Part shown: positions 41,682 to 50,185 of the stretch, piece after piece
Numbering within the stretch: the stretch's first letter is position 1
How the letters are laid out: each line of letters opens with the position of its first letter
Source: Stenotrophomonas beteli
GTDB lineage: Bacteria; Pseudomonadota; Gammaproteobacteria; Xanthomonadales; Xanthomonadaceae
Direction: 5' to 3'
DNA: 64,000 bases
NCBI RefSeq assembly: GCF_001431665.1
Contig: NZ_LLXV01000027.1
Location: forward strand, 1-64,000
Translations under genes and position numbers: made by a program
The notes under the pieces: model-generated
Seen by the model: the letters and a program-made list of their open reading frames with translations, nothing else
The model's database searches: none
What the model was told of the DNA's origin: nothing

Positions 41682-42107
41682 ATGAGCCCGCCTGATCCCG
41701 TCACCCGCGATGCCGCCACGCCGCCGCGCGTGGTGCGGTTCCGCTGGGCCTGGTGGCTGCTGGCGTACGCCAGCCTGGGCACCGGCATCGTCGGCATCTT
41801 CGTGCCGGGCCTGCCCACCACCGTATTCATCCTGATCTCGGCCTGGGCCGCCTCGCGCGGGTCCGATCGCCTGCACACCTGGCTGCTGCAGCACCCGCGC
41901 TTCGGCCCGGCCATCGCCAACTGGCAGGCGCATGGCGCGGTCAGCCGCTACGGCAAGTGGATGGCCACGATCACCATGGCCGTGTGCGCGGGCATCATGC
42001 TGTGGTGCGTGCCGATTGCCTGGGTGAAATGGTTCTCCATCAGCAGCATGACCGTGGTGGCGATCTGGCTGTGGACCCGGCCGTTGCCGCCACCGCCCGC
42101 GGATTGA
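41682..42107 (+). CDS. DUF454 (YbaN) family membrane protein
   Basis: A 141-residue inner-membrane protein with about three helices. The family signature is FRWAWWLLAYASLGTGIVGIF followed by VPGLPTTVFILISAWAASRGS and HPRFGPAIANWQ. The function is unknown. A proline-rich C-terminus (PLPPPPAD) ends the protein. Confidence 0.88.
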   Translation: MSPPDPVTRDAATPPRVVRFRWAWWLLAYASLGTGIVGIFVPGLPTTVFILISAWAASRGSDRLHTWLLQHPRFGPAIANWQAHGAVSRYGKWMATITMAVCAGIMLWCVPIAWVKWFSISSMTVVAIWLWTRPLPPPPAD

Positions 42108-42116
42108 GCGCCGGCG

Positions 42117-42139
42117 GTAGTACCGGCTGCTGGCCGGCA
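42117..42139 (+). repeat. Degenerate GTAG-headed palindrome
   Basis: GTAG then TACCGGC-TGCT-GGCCGGCA; lies between the DUF454 gene and lptM. Confidence 0.55.
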
Positions 42140-42177
42140 ACCCGATTCCCTGCACCAACCGCTCAGCCACCAATGGC

Positions 42178-42183
42178 TATACT
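42178..42183 (+). promoter_or_regulatory. -10 element 6 nt before the lptM start (leaderless)
   Basis: TATACT ends 6 nt before the ATG at 42190, so the transcript would begin at the A of ATG. No Shine-Dalgarno is present. Confidence 0.5.
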
Positions 42184-42189
42184 CGGGGC

Positions 42190-42453
42190 ATGAAGATCCC
42201 CCATCGAAACGCCATCCTGATTCCGCTGGCAGCGGCCTCGCTGCTGCTCCTCGCCGCCTGCGGCAACAAGGGCCCGCTGGTACTGCCGCAGAAGCCGGTG
42301 CCGGTGGAAGAAGCCGTTGAACCGGCGGCCGAGCCCGCCACCGAGGCGACCCCGGCGCAGACCGAGGGCACCGGTACCCCGGCCACGACCGCAGAGCCGG
42401 CACCGCAGCCGACGCCAGCACCGGAGAAGAAGGCGGGCAGCGGGAATGAGTAA
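42190..42453 (+). CDS. lptM: LptM (YifL) family lipoprotein
   Basis: An 87-residue lipoprotein: signal peptide with lipobox LAAC (Cys22), then [12 protein letters not shown], matching the conserved CGxKGPLxxP N-terminus of YifL/LptM, which helps LptD assemble LPS-transport barrels. The remainder is a low-complexity Pro/Ala/Glu/Thr tail, longer than in E. coli. The lptM-dapF-DUF484-xerC order matches E. coli and confirms the call. It overlaps dapF by 8 nt. Confidence 0.85.
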   Translation: MKIPHRNAILIPLAAASLLLLAACGNKGPLVLPQKPVPVEEAVEPAAEPATEATPAQTEGTGTPATTAEPAPQPTPAPEKKAGSGNE

Positions 42454-43297
42454 GGCCGGTTCCAGGGCCCTGCGCTTCAGCAAGATGCACGGCGCGGGCA
42501 ATGATTTCGTAGTGATCGACCTGCGTGACGGCACGCTGCCGCCGACGCCCGAGCTGGCCGCGCGCCTGGCCGACCGCCACACCGGCGTCGGCTGCGACCA
42601 GATCCTGACCATCGAGGCGCCGCGTGCGGAAGGCTCGGTGGCCTCGTACCGCATCTGGAATGCCGACGGTTCCAATTCCGAGCAGTGCGGCAACGGGGCG
42701 CGCTGCATCGCGGCCTGGCTGGTGCGCGAGGGCAGTGCGCAGGGCGATGCGTTCGTCATCGACAGCCCGCTGTCCAGCCATGAAGTGAAGGTGCTCGGTG
42801 ATGGGCAATTCGCGGTAACCATGGGCGTGCCCGCGTTCGAGCCGGCCAACGTGCCGCTGATGGGCTTTGCCCACCCGCGCGAGGAATACCTGCTGCCACT
42901 GCAGGGCGAGAGCGTACGCTTCGCCGCAGTGTCGATGGGCAACCCGCATGCGGTGATCGAAGTAGGCCTGATCGATGCTGCTCCGGTTGAACGCGTGGGT
43001 TCGCTGCTGCAGCAGCATGCGTCGTTCCCGCGCTCGGTGAACGTGGGCTTCGCCCAGGTGATGGGCCCGGCGCACGCCCGCCTGCGCGTGTTCGAGCGCG
43101 GCGTCGGCGAAACCCTGGCCTGCGGCAGTGGCGCCTGCGCCGCCGCGGTAACCCTGATGCAGCGCGGCCGCCTGCAGCGCGATGCCCGCATCAGCCTGCC
43201 CGGTGGCGACCTGCGCATCCAGTGGCCGGGCGATGGCCAGCCGGTGGTGATGGCCGGCCCGACCGCATTCGTCTTCGAAGGGGAGTGGATGGCATGA
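42446..43297 (+). CDS. dapF: Diaminopimelate epimerase
   Basis: A 283-residue enzyme turning L,L- into meso-diaminopimelate for lysine and peptidoglycan. The two catalytic cysteines are in [11 protein letters not shown] and [23 protein letters not shown] opens the fold. The ATG at 42446 gives the standard N-terminus. It overlaps lptM upstream and DUF484 downstream (4 nt ATGA). Confidence 0.97.
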   Translation: MSKAGSRALRFSKMHGAGNDFVVIDLRDGTLPPTPELAARLADRHTGVGCDQILTIEAPRAEGSVASYRIWNADGSNSEQCGNGARCIAAWLVREGSAQGDAFVIDSPLSSHEVKVLGDGQFAVTMGVPAFEPANVPLMGFAHPREEYLLPLQGESVRFAAVSMGNPHAVIEVGLIDAAPVERVGSLLQQHASFPRSVNVGFAQVMGPAHARLRVFERGVGETLACGSGACAAAVTLMQRGRLQRDARISLPGGDLRIQWPGDGQPVVMAGPTAFVFEGEWMA

Positions 43298-43968
43298 CCG
43301 AAACCGTCGACAAGCTCGGGGCCCATGAAGTCGCTGCCTGGTTGCGGCGTCATCCCGGCTTCCTCAAGCAGTTCCCGGACCTGGCCCTGACCCTGGTGGT
43401 GCCGCGCGATGACGGCCCGACCGCATCGCTGGCCAGCTACCAGCTGGAAGTGCTGCGCGAGAAGAACCGCGAGCTGGCACGACGGTTGGCCGACCTGGGC
43501 GCGACCGCCCAGGTCAACGAACGCCTGGCGGTGCGCACGCACCAGCTGACCCTGGCGCTGATGAAGCAGGACAACGCGGCTGACACCCTGCGCGCGATGG
43601 CCGCATCGCTGCAGGAAGACTTCGCCGGCGACCTGGTGAGGCTGGTGGTGCACACGCCGGTGGCCGGGCTGGAACAGGCCGACTGGCTGCAGGTGATTGC
43701 CGCCGATGATCCGCAGCTGGGCCCGTTCCGCGACTGCCTGAAGGACGGTGAGCCGATCTGCGGCCGCCTGCAGCCGGAGAAGAACGCCGTGCTGTACGGC
43801 GTGCGCAACGAGGAAGTGCAGACCACCGCACTGCTGCCGCTGCCGGGCGTGGGCCTGATTGCCGTGGGCAGCCACGATCCGAACCGCTTCTACCCGGGCA
43901 TGGGCACGCTGTTCCTGCGCATGATGGGCGACGCCCTGGCCACCGGCCTGAAGCGCTTCGCAGGCTGA
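43294..43968 (+). CDS. DUF484 family protein
   Basis: A 224-residue cytoplasmic protein with a GAF-like fold: [29 protein letters not shown] is the family opening, followed by a helical coiled segment and the conserved [23 protein letters not shown] at the end. Always next to xerC in proteobacteria (yigA position); the role is unknown. Confidence 0.92.
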   Translation: MTETVDKLGAHEVAAWLRRHPGFLKQFPDLALTLVVPRDDGPTASLASYQLEVLREKNRELARRLADLGATAQVNERLAVRTHQLTLALMKQDNAADTLRAMAASLQEDFAGDLVRLVVHTPVAGLEQADWLQVIAADDPQLGPFRDCLKDGEPICGRLQPEKNAVLYGVRNEEVQTTALLPLPGVGLIAVGSHDPNRFYPGMGTLFLRMMGDALATGLKRFAG

Positions 43969-43984
43969 GCAGGACACCACGACG

Positions 43985-44881
43985 ATGAGCGCGGTACAGG
44001 CCTTCCTGCAGCACCTGCAGGTGGAGCGGCGGATGTCGGCGCATACGCTTGACGCCTACCGCCGCGACCTGGACGCACTCTCGGCCTGGGCCGAGCCGCG
44101 TAGCGTCGCAGTGGAGGCACTCGATGCAGACGCGCTGCGCCAGTTCATTGCCGACGAGCATCGCCGTGGCCTTTCGGCCAAGAGCCTGCAGCGCCGCTTG
44201 TCGGCCTGCCGCAGCTTCTACGCCTGGCTGCTCAAGCACGGTCGCATCGAAGTGAGTCCGGCGGCGACGCTGAAGGCACCGCGCGCACCGCGCCGGTTGC
44301 CGCAGGTGCTCGATGCCGACGAAGCCGTGCAGCTGGTCGAGCTGGAACCGGAAGGCGAGCTTGGCCGCCGTGACCGCGCACTGCTGGAACTGTTCTACTC
44401 CTCCGGCCTGCGCCTGAGCGAAGTCTGCGCACTGACCTGGCGCGACCTGGATTTCGCCAGCGGCCTGGTCAATGTGATGGGCAAGGGCAACCGCCAGCGC
44501 CGGGTGCCGTTCGGGCGGCCGGCACGCGAAGCGCTGCAGGCCTGGCGTGCGGAAAGTGGTGGCGGCCCGGCCTCGCCGGTGTTTCCCGGCCGCAACGGGC
44601 CGATCAGCCAGCGCGCGGTGCAGATCCGCATCCGCCAGCTGGCGCAGCGCCAGGGCCTGTTCAAGCACGTGCACCCGCACATGCTGCGGCACAGTTTTGC
44701 CAGCCATATCCTGGAATCATCGGGTGATCTGCGCGGTGTGCAGGAGCTGCTCGGCCACGCCGACATCGCCACCACCCAGATCTACACCCACCTCGATTTC
44801 CAGCACCTGGCCAAGGTCTACGACGCTGCGCACCCACGCGCCAAGCGCCGCAGCGGCAAAGCGGGCAGCGCAGAAAGCTGA
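43985..44881 (+). CDS. xerC: Site-specific tyrosine recombinase
   Basis: A 298-residue recombinase that with XerD resolves chromosome dimers at dif. All six catalytic residues are present: Arg143 (SGLRLSE), Lys167 (VMGKGNR), His232 and Arg235 (HMLRHSF), His258 (LLGHAD) and nucleophile Tyr267 (QIYTHLD). Position after dapF-DUF484 is the classical xerC site. XerD is not in the window. Confidence 0.96.
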   Translation: MSAVQAFLQHLQVERRMSAHTLDAYRRDLDALSAWAEPRSVAVEALDADALRQFIADEHRRGLSAKSLQRRLSACRSFYAWLLKHGRIEVSPAATLKAPRAPRRLPQVLDADEAVQLVELEPEGELGRRDRALLELFYSSGLRLSEVCALTWRDLDFASGLVNVMGKGNRQRRVPFGRPAREALQAWRAESGGGPASPVFPGRNGPISQRAVQIRIRQLAQRQGLFKHVHPHMLRHSFASHILESSGDLRGVQELLGHADIATTQIYTHLDFQHLAKVYDAAHPRAKRRSGKAGSAES

Positions 44882-44913
44882 ACGTTGCCCCTGTGGCAGG
44901 CGGTGGCAGGTGG

Positions 44914-44941
44914 CTTGAAGGGCGCAGCGCAGTCCCCACCT
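44914..44941 (+). promoter_or_regulatory. RpoH (heat-shock) promoter of hslVU
   Basis: CTTGAAG (44914-44920) and CCCCACCT (44934-44941) with a 13-nt spacer match the sigma-32 consensus CTTGAAA-N13-CCCCATNT. Start near 44948, 19 nt before hslV. Confidence 0.8.
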
Positions 44942-44966
44942 CTGGTTCTGTCACCCCGGAGGCATC

Positions 44967-45518
44967 ATGGACCCCAGTCAGAACCCCAACGTTTTCCACG
45001 CCACCACCATCGTCTGCGTCCGTCGCGGCGAGCACGTGGCCATTGCCGGCGACGGCCAGGTCACGCTGGGCCACACCGTGATGAAGGGCAATGCACGCAA
45101 GGTGCGCCGCCTGGGCCGTGATGGCCAGGTGCTGGCCGGCTTTGCCGGGGCCGCGGCCGATGCCTTCACCCTGTTCGAGCTGTTCGAGGCCAAGCTGGAA
45201 AAGCACGGTCAGCTGCAGCGCGCAGCGGTGGAGCTGGCCAAGGATTGGCGCACCGAGCGCCGCCTGGGCAAGCTGGAAGCCCTGCTGGCAGTGGCCGACA
45301 AGGAAACCTCGCTGATCATCAGCGGCACCGGTGATGTGATCGAGCCGGAGGACGGCATCATCGCCATCGGTTCTGGTGGTTCGTATGCCCTGTCGGCTGC
45401 GCGCGCGCTGATGGCGCACACCGAACTGGATGCGCGCACCATCGCCAGCGAAGCGATCGGCATCGCCGGCGACATCTGCATCTACACCAACCGCAACGTG
45501 GTGGTCGAGGAGCTGTGA
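44967..45518 (+). CDS. hslV: HslV (ClpQ) protease subunit
   Basis: A 183-residue N-terminal-threonine protease forming the core of HslUV. The mature chain begins at Thr13 ([23 protein letters not shown]) after an 11-12 residue propeptide, [12 protein letters not shown], longer than the single Met of E. coli. GGAGG is 4 nt before the ATG. First gene of the hslVU pair behind a heat-shock promoter. Confidence 0.96.
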   Translation: MDPSQNPNVFHATTIVCVRRGEHVAIAGDGQVTLGHTVMKGNARKVRRLGRDGQVLAGFAGAAADAFTLFELFEAKLEKHGQLQRAAVELAKDWRTERRLGKLEALLAVADKETSLIISGTGDVIEPEDGIIAIGSGGSYALSAARALMAHTELDARTIASEAIGIAGDICIYTNRNVVVEEL

Positions 45519-45528
45519 CCGCTCTTCT

Positions 45529-45586
45529 GTAGTGCCGAGCCATGCTCGGCAGGGCTGCCCGTCAGCCGAGCATGGCTCGGCTCTAC
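45529..45586. repeat. Pair of GTAG-headed palindromes between hslV and hslU
   Basis: GTAG plus TGCCGAGC-CAT-GCTCGGCA (45529-45551) and reversed AGCCGAGC-CAT-type stem plus CTAC (45564-45586). It lies inside an operon, so it may alter the relative amounts of the two mRNA parts. Confidence 0.75.
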
Positions 45587-45612
45587 ATGCATCTGAATCC
45601 GTGAGCACATCC

Positions 45613-46986
45613 ATGTCGAAGATCGAAGTTTCCTCCGCCACCATGACCCCGCGCGAGATCGTGCAGGAACTGGACCGGCACATCGTCGGCCAGCACGACG
45701 CCAAGCGCGCGGTGGCCATCGCCCTGCGCAACCGCTGGCGCCGCATGCAACTGCCGGCCGAACTGCGCAATGAAGTGATGCCGAAGAACATCCTGATGAT
45801 CGGCCCGACCGGCGTCGGCAAGACCGAGATCGCGCGCCGCCTGGCCACGCTGGCCAACGCGCCGTTCGTGAAGGTCGAAGCGACCCGCTTCACCGAAGTC
45901 GGCTATGTCGGCAAGGACGTCGAGCAGATCATCCGCGACCTGGCCGATACCGCGGTCAAGCTGTATCGCGAACAGGCCAAGGTGCGCGTGCGTACCCAGG
46001 CCGAAGAACGTGCCGAAGACCGCATCCTCGATGCGCTGCTGCCACGTCGCAGCGGTGGCATCGGTTTCGATCCGGAAGTCGCCCGCAACGAGCCGTCGGC
46101 GCAGGACAACGAGACCCGCATCAAGTTCCGCAAGATGCTGCGCAACGGTGAGCTGGACGAGCGCGAGATCGAACTCGACCTGGCCGCCAACGTCAGCATG
46201 GACATCATGACCCCGCCGGGCATGGAGGAAATGGGCCAGCAGCTGAAGTCGATGTTCGCCAACCTCGGTGGTGGCGCCAAGGCGCACAAGCGCACGCTGA
46301 CCATCAAGGCCGCACGCCCGTTGCTGGTGGAAGAAGAGGCCGGCAAGCTGGTCAACGAGGACGACATCCGCACCGCGGCGATCGAGGCCTGCGAACAGCA
46401 CGGCATCGTGTTCATCGACGAGATCGACAAGGTGGCCAAGCGCGGCGACAACGTGGGCGGCGGCGATGTCTCGCGCGAAGGCGTGCAGCGTGACCTGCTG
46501 CCGCTGGTGGAAGGTTCCAACGTGTCGACCAAGTACGGCACGATCAAGACCGACCACATCCTGTTCATCGCGTCGGGCGCGTTCCACCTGGCCAAGCCCA
46601 GCGACCTGATTCCGGAGCTGCAGGGTCGTTTCCCGATCCGCGTGGAACTGGGTGCGCTGAGCAAGGGTGATTTCGTGCGTATCCTGACCGAACCGAAGGC
46701 CGCGCTGACCAAGCAGTACGAAGCGTTGCTGGCCACCGAGGGCGTCAAGGTCAGCTTCACCGCCGATGCCATCGAGCGCCTGGCCGAGATTGCCTTCCAG
46801 GTGAACGAGCGGCAGGAGAACATCGGTGCCCGCCGCCTGCACACCGTGCTGGAGCGCCTGCTGGATTCGCTCAGCTACGAGGCACCGGACCGCGACGGTG
46901 AAAGCCTGGCGATCGACAGCGCCTACGTCGACAAGCACCTGGGTGAGCTGGTGCAGGACCCGGACCTGAGCCGCTACATCCTGTAA
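45613..46986 (+). CDS. hslU: HslU (ClpY) AAA+ ATPase
   Basis: A 457-residue unfoldase partner of HslV: Walker A GPTGVGKT at 64-71, the pore-loop region GYVGKDVEQ, the I domain, Walker [15 protein letters not shown], and the C-terminal YIL that docks into HslV. ATG 45613 is chosen; a GTG at 45601 would add four residues. No strong Shine-Dalgarno is present for either. Confidence 0.95.
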   Translation: MSKIEVSSATMTPREIVQELDRHIVGQHDAKRAVAIALRNRWRRMQLPAELRNEVMPKNILMIGPTGVGKTEIARRLATLANAPFVKVEATRFTEVGYVGKDVEQIIRDLADTAVKLYREQAKVRVRTQAEERAEDRILDALLPRRSGGIGFDPEVARNEPSAQDNETRIKFRKMLRNGELDEREIELDLAANVSMDIMTPPGMEEMGQQLKSMFANLGGGAKAHKRTLTIKAARPLLVEEEAGKLVNEDDIRTAAIEACEQHGIVFIDEIDKVAKRGDNVGGGDVSREGVQRDLLPLVEGSNVSTKYGTIKTDHILFIASGAFHLAKPSDLIPELQGRFPIRVELGALSKGDFVRILTEPKAALTKQYEALLATEGVKVSFTADAIERLAEIAFQVNERQENIGARRLHTVLERLLDSLSYEAPDRDGESLAIDSAYVDKHLGELVQDPDLSRYIL

Positions 46987-46994
46987 TGCCCGGT

Positions 46995-47032
46995 GGGGTC
47001 GGGTCCCTCGCCGTGGCGAGGGCGCTGACCCC
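46995..47032. repeat. GGGGTC...GACCCC palindrome
   Basis: GGGGTC (46995-47000) pairs with GACCCC (47027-47032), with an inner stem CCCTCGCC/GGCGAGGG. It follows hslU and precedes its terminator. Confidence 0.7.
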
Positions 47033-47046
47033 ATCCACTGCAGCAG

Positions 47047-47073
47047 AAAAGGCCGCCGCAAGGTGGCCTTTTT
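47047..47073 (+). terminator. Intrinsic terminator of hslVU
   Basis: AAAAGGCC ... GGCCTTTTT stem with a GC-rich centre, followed by a T run, 60 bp after the hslU stop. It faces the convergent oxidoreductase gene. Confidence 0.85.
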
Positions 47074-47082
47074 CTTGTGCGG

Positions 47083-48075
47083 TCAGCGCGATTGCCGGGT
47101 GCGGTAGTCCCGCAGCACCTGGTCGATCACTGCATTGGTGCGGGCGGCGCTGATGCCGTTCGAGGGCGAGTGCCCGTTGCCGCGCAGTTCGTCCACGAGG
47201 GAGGCGATCAAGGGCTGCTGGATCGACGGCGGGTTGGGGATATCGAATGTCTGCACGCCTGCTTCGGTTTCCAGTACCACTGGAACATCCTCGAAGGTGG
47301 CAAAGCGCAGCTGCCCGCGGTCGCCGGTGATCTCGATCTCATCCTGGCGGCGGAACGCGCAGAAACTCCAGTGCGCGATGCCATGCGCGCCCATTGCGGT
47401 GCGGAAGCACATCGAAACGCTGTCTTCGGCGGCGTAGGCGCCGGTCAACGAACTGGCCAGGCCACGCACATCGCGCAGCGGCCCCAGCAGATGGTCGAGC
47501 AGGTCCAGGGTATGCGAGCCCAGGTCGACGAACAGCCCGCCGCCGGCGATCGCGGGGTTGGTCCGCCAGAAGTCAGGCGATGCGGCATCCACTGAATGCG
47601 GCCGGTGCAGGGTGGCGCGCACGCTGCGCACTGTGCCGATCGCGCCGTCGTCCAGCAGCTGCTTCACCTGTGCGAAGCGGGGCAGGGCGCGGCGGTAGTA
47701 GGCAACGAACACGGGCACGCCGCTGCGGGCGCTGGCCGCGACGATGCGCTGGCACTGCTCGTGGTCCATGGCCATCGGCTTTTCGATGTAGACCGGCTTG
47801 CCTGCGGCGATCGCCTGCAATGCGTAGTGCATGTGCGTGGAGGGCGGCGTTGCAACGTAGACCGCGTTCACCTCCGGATCGGCGATGAGTGCATCGGCGT
47901 CCGCGTACCAGCGCGGAATCGCGTGGCGGCGTGCATAGTCTTCGGCCAATGCGGCATTGCGGCGCATGACCGCCACTACCCGTGAGCCGGGTGTTCTGGC
48001 CAGGGCGGGGCCGCTTTTCTTCTCGGTGACGCTGCCGCAGCCGATGAAGCCCCACACCACGTTGTCCAGGATCAT
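47083..48075 (-). CDS. Gfo/Idh/MocA-family oxidoreductase
   Basis: A 330-residue NAD(P)-dependent dehydrogenase of sugars or inositols. Rossmann start WGFIGCGSVTEKKSGPAL, catalytic-type lysine in VYIEKPMAM (about 95-103), and the C-terminal beta-sheet substrate domain (GGLFVDLGSHTLDLLDHLLG). AAGGA upstream supports 48075. It is on the same strand as smeT and 45 bp downstream of it, and may be read from it. Substrate unknown. Confidence 0.85.
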   Translation of the reverse strand: MILDNVVWGFIGCGSVTEKKSGPALARTPGSRVVAVMRRNAALAEDYARRHAIPRWYADADALIADPEVNAVYVATPPSTHMHYALQAIAAGKPVYIEKPMAMDHEQCQRIVAASARSGVPVFVAYYRRALPRFAQVKQLLDDGAIGTVRSVRATLHRPHSVDAASPDFWRTNPAIAGGGLFVDLGSHTLDLLDHLLGPLRDVRGLASSLTGAYAAEDSVSMCFRTAMGAHGIAHWSFCAFRRQDEIEITGDRGQLRFATFEDVPVVLETEAGVQTFDIPNPPSIQQPLIASLVDELRGNGHSPSNGISAARTNAVIDQVLRDYRTRQSR

Positions 48076-48120
48076 CGATCTGTCCTTACAGGAGGGCCGC
48101 AGTGATGGGAGCAGCCTCGC

Positions 48121-48780
48121 TCACGCTTCCGGCAACGGCTCGGGCACCGTTCCGGGCACGAACACGCCGTCCTTCACATAGGCGGCCAGGGTCATGTCCA
48201 GCGCGAGCATGCCATCGCGCTTGAGGTCCATCAGGTCTGGTTCAACCATTGCGCCGTGCAGCACGCCCAGGATGGTCGCGTGCAGCATGCGCGCGGCGAT
48301 CTTCGGGTCGGCACCCTCGCGCAGCTGGCCCAGATCGCGGGCGCGGCGCAGGGCACGCTCCATCCGGTCCAGCGCATCGCGGAAACCGGCCTGCTGCATT
48401 TCGGTCAGCACCCTGGTATCGGCCGACGCATCGCTGCGCAGCATGATCTCCATGGTCTTGCGCAGGCGCTCGTCCTCGGACAGCTCGATGAACGAGTGGA
48501 TCATCACCGCGCGCAGGTCGTGCACCGGCGTGTCGCGCTGGTCGGTCGAGGTGCGCTCCAGCTCCTGCATGAAAGGCAGGTGCACGCGCTCGATGATCGC
48601 GGCCAGCACCTCGCTCTTGTTCTTGAAGTGCCAGTAGACAGCGCCCCGCGTGTAACCGGCGCGGGCACCGATCATCTCCAGCGTGGTACGGGCCACGCCG
48701 TGTTCATGGAAGCAGGCTTCGGCGGCGTCAAGGATGCCTTCCCGGGTTGCCTGGGTGTCCTCTTTGGTCTTGCGGGCCAT
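48121..48780 (-). CDS. smeT: SmeT, TetR-type repressor of smeDEF
   Basis: A 219-residue repressor, the published SmeT length. The N-terminal helix-turn-helix is TTLEMIGARAGYTRGAVYWHFKNK (split here for brevity at the recognition helix GAVYWHF). The remaining helices bind ligand and form the dimer. Leu166 is present, so the known L166Q derepressing change is absent. It is divergent from smeD and has its operator between them. Confidence 0.95.
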   Translation of the reverse strand: MARKTKEDTQATREGILDAAEACFHEHGVARTTLEMIGARAGYTRGAVYWHFKNKSEVLAAIIERVHLPFMQELERTSTDQRDTPVHDLRAVMIHSFIELSEDERLRKTMEIMLRSDASADTRVLTEMQQAGFRDALDRMERALRRARDLGQLREGADPKIAARMLHATILGVLHGAMVEPDLMDLKRDGMLALDMTLAAYVKDGVFVPGTVPEPLPEA

Positions 48781-48813
48781 GGATGGGTACGAGTGCGGGT
48801 GAAACGTGGCTGA

Positions 48814-48819
48814 ATTGTA
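48814..48819 (-). promoter_or_regulatory. Possible -10 of smeT
   Basis: TACAAT on the minus strand, 34 nt before the smeT start; it is next to the operator, so bound SmeT would block its own transcription too. Confidence 0.4.
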
Positions 48820-48822
48820 CCG

Positions 48823-48850
48823 GTTTACAAACAAACAAGCATGTATGTAT
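48823..48850. promoter_or_regulatory. SmeT operator (28-bp pseudopalindrome)
   Basis: The 28 bases, GTTTACAAAC to the final TGTATGTAT, correspond to the published SmeT-binding pseudopalindrome. It overlaps the -35 of smeD. Confidence 0.92.
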
Positions 48851-48853
48851 ATT
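48824..48853 (+). promoter_or_regulatory. smeDEF promoter
   Basis: TTTACA (48824-48829) and TATATT (48848-48853) with an 18-bp spacer. The SmeT operator covers nearly all of it, which explains the repression. Confidence 0.7.
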
Positions 48854-48988
48854 TCGCTCCCATCATTCCCGCCGTGTAGCTGGCAGGCCGCCTGAGGCTG
48901 CCGCCGTACGCCGGAGCGCGTTGCCTGCCGGCCCCGCCGGTCGATATCAGCGCTTTTTGAGATTCCTTCCCCTGAGAGCCTTTCCGTC

Positions 48989-50173
48989 ATGTTGCTGAGC
49001 CGAATCCGACCCCTCGCGCTGTCGCTGGCGATCGCTGCGACCGTGGCTGCCTGTGGCGGCCAACCCCAGGCCCCCGAGCAGGGCCCGGGCGAGGTCAGCG
49101 TGGTCACGCTGAAGTCCGAGACCGTGGGCCTGACCCGCGAACTGCCGGGCCGCACCAATGCCTTCCTGGTTGCCGAAGTGCGCCCGCAGGTCAACGGCAT
49201 CGTCGCCAAGCGCCTGTTCACCGAAGGCGGCATGGTCAAGGCTGGCGAGCCGCTGTACCAGATCGAGGACGCCAGCTACCGCGCCCAGGCCAACAGCGCC
49301 CGCGCCCAGCTGGCCCGCGCCGAAGCCACCGCCAACGCCGCCCGCCTGAGCGCCAGGCGCATCACCGAGTTGGCCAAGGTCGATGCGGTCAGCCAGCAGG
49401 ACCTGGAAAACGCCGTGGCCGCGCAGAAGCAGGCCGAAGCTGACGTCGGCGCCGCCAAGGCCTCGCTGGATGCGGCCAACGTCACCCTGGGCTATGCCCG
49501 CATCACCGCGCCGATCAGTGGCCGCATCGGCAAGTCCAGCGTCACCCAGGGCGCGCTGGTCAGCGCCGGACAGGCCAACGCACTGGCCACGGTGCAGCAA
49601 CTGGACCCGATCTATGTCGACCTGACCCAGTCCTCGGCCGAGCTGCTGCAGCTGCGCCGCGAACTGGCTGCCGGCCGCCTGCAGGACAACCAGACCCTGC
49701 CGGTCAGCATCCTGATGGAAGACGGCAGCACCTTCGAGCACAAGGGCTCGCTGGAGTTTTCCGAGGTCAGTGTCGATCCGGCCACCGGCAGCTTCGGCCT
49801 GCGCGTGAAGGTGGACAACCCGGACGGCCTGCTGATGCCGGGCATGTACGTGCGCGCGGTGATCGGCGGCGGCGTGCGCAGCGATGCGGTGCTGGTGCCG
49901 ATGCAGGGCATCGCCCGCGACCCGAAGGGCGACACCACCGCGATGGTGGTCGGCAAGGACAACAAGGTCGAAGTGCGCCCGGTCAAGGTCAGCCGCACGG
50001 TCGGCGACAAGTGGCTGGTCGAGGACGGCCTGAAGGCCGGCGACAAGGTCATCGTCGAAGGCCTGCAGAAGATCGGCCCCGGCATGCCGGTCAAGGCCAC
50101 CGAGAAGGGCGCTGCACCGGCCAAGCCGGCGGCCGCCGCCCAGCCTGCCGCTCCGGCCGGCGACGCGAAGTAA
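48989..50173 (+). CDS. smeD: SmeD, RND efflux membrane-fusion protein
   Basis: A 394-residue periplasmic adaptor lipoprotein of the SmeDEF multidrug pump. Lipobox VAAC (Cys22), alpha-hairpin (about 95-170) flanked by lipoyl halves (ARITAPISGRIGKSSVTQGALV), and beta-barrel domain. The C-terminal Ala/Pro tail (AAQPAAPAGDAK) is low-complexity. First gene of the efflux operon, 12 nt before smeE. Confidence 0.95.
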   Translation: MLLSRIRPLALSLAIAATVAACGGQPQAPEQGPGEVSVVTLKSETVGLTRELPGRTNAFLVAEVRPQVNGIVAKRLFTEGGMVKAGEPLYQIEDASYRAQANSARAQLARAEATANAARLSARRITELAKVDAVSQQDLENAVAAQKQAEADVGAAKASLDAANVTLGYARITAPISGRIGKSSVTQGALVSAGQANALATVQQLDPIYVDLTQSSAELLQLRRELAAGRLQDNQTLPVSILMEDGSTFEHKGSLEFSEVSVDPATGSFGLRVKVDNPDGLLMPGMYVRAVIGGGVRSDAVLVPMQGIARDPKGDTTAMVVGKDNKVEVRPVKVSRTVGDKWLVEDGLKAGDKVIVEGLQKIGPGMPVKATEKGAAPAKPAAAAQPAAPAGDAK

Positions 50174-50185
50174 GCGGAGAACCCT

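Noticed and set aside
39369..42173. A 934-codon minus-strand frame opposite the second S9 peptidase
   Set aside because: It is the reverse of a real gene and its composition is that of antisense GC-rich frames.
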